A DNA stretch of 64,000 nucleotides from the NCBI RefSeq assembly GCF_026262505.1, contig NC_067204.1, forward strand, positions 7,845,797 to 7,909,796, in the 5' to 3' direction. Source of the stretch: Trichomonas vaginalis G3. Its lineage: Eukaryota > Parabasalia > Trichomonadida > Trichomonadidae. Position 1 is the stretch's first letter; every line of letters begins with the position of its first letter. Below are positions 60,970 to 64,000 of this stretch, in pieces. Below the pieces are notes generated by a model, which saw only the letters and a list, made by a program, of their open reading frames with translations, was not told where the DNA came from and searched no databases. Both the position numbers and the translations under genes were made by a program.

Positions 60970-62303
60970 AATAATTTGACCTTTTCCTTGCATTTTTTCA
61001 CTGTAAGAATTTGATGTTTCATTATTTCCATAATAACACATAAAATCAAGGGTAGACATAATTGAATGTTTGATTACATAAGATTAAATTGTGAAATTCT
61101 ATCAGATATTTACCAAAAATCGTATATTTTTATTCTCAAAAGCTAACATATCTAACTTGAAACACATTCTTCTACCTTATATCATTAATTATGACAAACA
61201 TCAGTCACACTATTCTAAGCATGATAAAACCATCATCAAATATATTCAAATCTGGACAAATTAATCTTACCTTAAGATAATATCTAGAAAATTCAAATTT
61301 ACTTCTTTTGATTTAAAATTTAGCATGTCTGAATCCTAAATCATAGTTAGTTTAGTTGATCGAATTCAGTTAAATCAAAATCATAAATTTGTTATGGGAA
61401 CCTAGCCATTTTAAGTCTTGTAATCTTATTAATAAAACAAATTTATGGAATCCATTTTAATTATAAAATAAAATCATTCATTTGCACAGATTTTAAATCC
61501 GAGATTTGAGAAATTTAATCAGAATTTTGTGCAATTTTGTGGAAGCAATCATACTTGTTTTTGATCAATGTTATGTATACTACATAATAGGAGTTTAAAA
61601 TCTGCATCAATATCAATAGAATACCCGATTTCCATACGAAAATGAAAATACGATGCGACCAAATATAGCGTGCTCCCCAGAATTATTTTTGCCTTTTTCC
61701 TGGAAATTATTATTAAACATCATATTTCAAATATGAAAAAGTGAGAAAATTTGCATTTTAAGAGTGAAATTGAATGAAGCACGTTGATGATGAAGTGCAA
61801 ACAAACTATCAATCTAATATCTACATCAGATACTAATTCTAAAAATCATAAAGAGGAAGCTAAGATCTCATTTTTTGTGAGTAGGATCACTTCTGTTTAC
61901 ATTTTTCCAATTTTTTTCATTTAAATCCATTAAACCAACCATTAGTTAGAGTTAAAATCATATCAAATAAAACAAACCATTCAAAGCAATCATTTTTTAC
62001 AGTTTCATCGAATGAACGCCAATATTATGTGAACTATGATATGAAAACCATCAATGTTCATAATTCTCAATCAACGTCATTAATTATCGATATGATCTGA
62101 CTTCATTATTTTTTTGAATAATTTGAATGTGCTTTAATTCTGATCCTATGAGAAATGAAAATATCAACTAATTGCAATTTAGAAAATTAAAAGAATATGC
62201 GTAGTATATGTTTTCAATTTTTCTCAATAAATTGCGGTTATTTTTATTCAGCATAAATTCTGTAGTATTTACATTTTTTTAATTATTTGTTTTCTTCAGC
62301 CAA
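60970..62303. other. 1.3-kb AT-rich gap, no gene
   Basis: No ORF over 60 codons with coding character and no repeat shared with the rest of the window. Confidence 0.6.
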
Positions 62304-63527
62304 ATGAGTTCTGTCAAACTAATTATTCCAGAAAAGGCAGGCTTTCATCCTATGCGCAGAATATCCACATCAGCAAGTGGGAGAAATATCATGCTTCAGC
62401 CAAAAGGAATGCCTGTACGAAGAATTTCTGAATCCCCAACATTTTCTCAACTTCCACATCGCAACCAATCGATGCAACTTATACATCCTTCACAAAGTAT
62501 GGATCTTCCAGAGCAAAAATACGAAATTGACTTACACTTATTGAGTAATTACGGCCATCCTAGCCAGATCTGTCTTTCCAAGATCGAAGTTCTAACAAAA
62601 GATCGCATTCCCATTAGTAATGTAACAGTTGTTCCTGAAGATTTGAAATATGTTAATGAAAGCATTTCTTTTCTCACATCAAACAGCCTATTAAAATCTA
62701 CAATGAACGAAATGTGGCATGCTGATTTTGTTCCAAATGGATCACCTGTGATTTTTCACATCCTCGTTTCTGCTTTCCTTCCGCCTGAATTTATCAGAGT
62801 CTTTAACTCTAAAATTGGAGAATCGATGAATACAAAGGAAGTATCCGTCTACATAGCCGGAAAATTTATCCAAACTACATCAGTTCCATTAGATTTTGGT
62901 TCAACGGTGTCTTTGAAGGCTTCAGACTTCCAAAATATTACTCCCATAGAGAATTTCCTAGTTACGCCCAAAGTTCCAACATTCCTCCGACTGAAAGATG
63001 ATTTCGGCAATCTACCAATTCTGAAAACGTCATCAATATCATTTAAACTCTACAACTCTACATCTGGAAAGCCCCGACTCGGTTTAAATGGCCTTGAGTT
63101 CTTTGATCTGAATGGAAAACTTTTATCGTCAGATTTGATTACAAACATCGAAGTTTTCAATGGTGCAAGTATATCTTCGCCTCGTTACTTGTTTAAAGAT
63201 GATAAAAATACGATGAATATTGATGATATGTGGATTGCCGGAATTTCTGAGTCTCCAATTGTTCTCAGGGTTGAATATAGCGAGCCACGTCTTATATCCC
63301 TCATAAGAATCTGGAACTACAACGGATATCCAGATTGCAACTTATACAGTACTAAGAACATCAAAATTTACATCAACGATACAATCCCTGTATATTTCGG
63401 AAGGTTGAAACGTGGAAAAGGAATGACAACGGGAATTGAAGAGAGTGTTACTGATATCTGGGTAAGTGAGAACTATCATCTTAAGCACTTACCACAGGTC
63501 AGTAGTATTTATTCAGAGAAGAAGTAA
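62304..63527 (+). CDS. KATNIP (DUF4457)-type protein
   Basis: 407 residues. A Ser/Arg-rich N-terminus (1-70) precedes two DUF4457-like beta domains (about 75-205 and 245-400), the second with Ile-Arg-Ile-Trp-Asn-Tyr-Asn near residue 340, the hallmark of katanin-interacting protein (KIAA0556). KATNIP binds microtubules and katanin at the ciliary base. Metazoan KATNIP is much longer, so this is a short form or a single-module relative. Inference: a role at the flagellar or mitotic microtubule base. Confidence 0.75.
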   Translation: MSSVKLIIPEKAGFHPMRRISTSASGRNIMLQPKGMPVRRISESPTFSQLPHRNQSMQLIHPSQSMDLPEQKYEIDLHLLSNYGHPSQICLSKIEVLTKDRIPISNVTVVPEDLKYVNESISFLTSNSLLKSTMNEMWHADFVPNGSPVIFHILVSAFLPPEFIRVFNSKIGESMNTKEVSVYIAGKFIQTTSVPLDFGSTVSLKASDFQNITPIENFLVTPKVPTFLRLKDDFGNLPILKTSSISFKLYNSTSGKPRLGLNGLEFFDLNGKLLSSDLITNIEVFNGASISSPRYLFKDDKNTMNIDDMWIAGISESPIVLRVEYSEPRLISLIRIWNYNGYPDCNLYSTKNIKIYINDTIPVYFGRLKRGKGMTTGIEESVTDIWVSENYHLKHLPQVSSIYSEKK

Positions 63528-63773
63528 TTTACTCTTGATTCTCTATTTTTTATTGTATTAAATAATTTTCTTATCATAATAAAACAAATTTGTTTATATC
63601 CTTTGTTTTCTGCTTGAGAATATTGTATGAACTCAATGGTTTTTGGGAAGAAAAAATCCAAAATATAAAATGATTAAATTTTTATTGAAGTAAAACTTAA
63701 AATAATGAGGTGAAGAGAACAAATATCCGGTAAAATAATGTAATTAAAACGTAAGGAAAAAAAAATTATTAAA

Positions 63774-64000
63774 TTATGCGATATTGCAGCATCCTTGGCC
63801 GTGGTTATGGTGCTTTTGTGCGTAATAAAGCATCGAGTCAAAAACTTCGTCTAATCTTTGCATATTTCTAGCACTGCATTCAAGGTACTGAACTGCTTCG
63901 ATTTTTTGAATAAGCTTTTGAGCTTTCTCCTTTTTAATTGGTTCTACACCATCCTCATTACGATCAATATCTGCTTTATCGAAATTATCGCGAAGATCCA
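63774..64000 (-). CDS. Rho/Rac-family small GTPase, C-terminal part
   Basis: The reading frame enters at the window edge, so the N-terminus is missing. Seen: Asp-Leu-Arg (G4 region, NKxD/TKxD-DLR type), Tyr-Leu-Glu-Cys-Ser-Ala (G5), Val-Phe-Asp, and a C-terminus ending Cys-Cys-Asn-Ile-Ala that fits a CaaX prenylation site. Rho-family switches control actin and membrane dynamics at the plasma membrane. Rac-like by the tail; subfamily not certain. Confidence 0.8.
   Translation of the reverse strand, partial: DLRDNFDKADIDRNEDGVEPIKKEKAQKLIQKIEAVQYLECSARNMQRLDEVFDSMLYYAQKHHNHGQGCCNIA

Overview
The window is AT-rich nuclear DNA from a single-celled eukaryote, most likely a parabasalid (trichomonad). 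The reasons are: host ORFs with no visible introns and short leaders; recurrent TCACTTTT sites next to gene starts that fit the trichomonad initiator consensus TCA-Y-(T/A); an ankyrin-repeat gene with the head type common in trichomonads; and a 25.5-kb Maverick/Polinton. I cannot choose between Trichomonas and Tritrichomonas from sequence alone.

Layout. 1-1978: non-coding flank. 1979-27454: one Maverick with inverted termini that end in homopolymers (139 A on the left, 27 T on the right) and a 5-bp target duplication. It has a capsid/packaging/replication block (about 3.6-13.4 kb: large coiled-coil protein, double-jelly-roll major capsid protein, candidate minor virion proteins, SF3 helicase, packaging ATPase), a cassette between repeats (13.3-15.0 kb), an accessory block of small unrelated proteins with a 21-bp tandem repeat and an HNH nuclease (15.0-19.2 kb), and a replication/integration/virion block (19.2-27.3 kb: protein-primed-type PolB, amphipathic proteins, integrase, phage-like fibre, candidate minor capsid protein, DNA adenine methyltransferase). 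I recognise no capsid-maturation protease. 27.7-45.7 kb: ordinary host genes (MAGE/Nse3, eIF2B-beta, POC1, histidine acid phosphatase, uL13, SGT1-like, sirtuin, Myb) with ankyrin remnants. 45.9-59.4 kb: rearranged repeat-rich segment with a giant palindrome, two pairs of MULE-like non-autonomous transposons, a triple-hairpin repeat, and a four-gene block (ORP, RanBP1, nitroreductase, ASCC1-like) whose inversion has split a small TfoX-C-like gene in two. 59.8-64 kb: thioredoxin-like protein without cysteines, KATNIP-like protein, and the end of a Rho-family GTPase.

Main observation. Most long Maverick genes are cut by frameshifts, and almost all are of one class: the reading frame is recovered by adding 1 or 4 nt. 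At nearly every break a missing TATA tetramer next to a T would explain it, often where TAT/ATA still stands. I count about 35 such sites, against only a few simple homopolymer indels. The host genes in the same window lack them. This is either a mutational or defence footprint specific to the element, or a base-calling/assembly artefact linked to modified Maverick DNA. Raw reads would decide.
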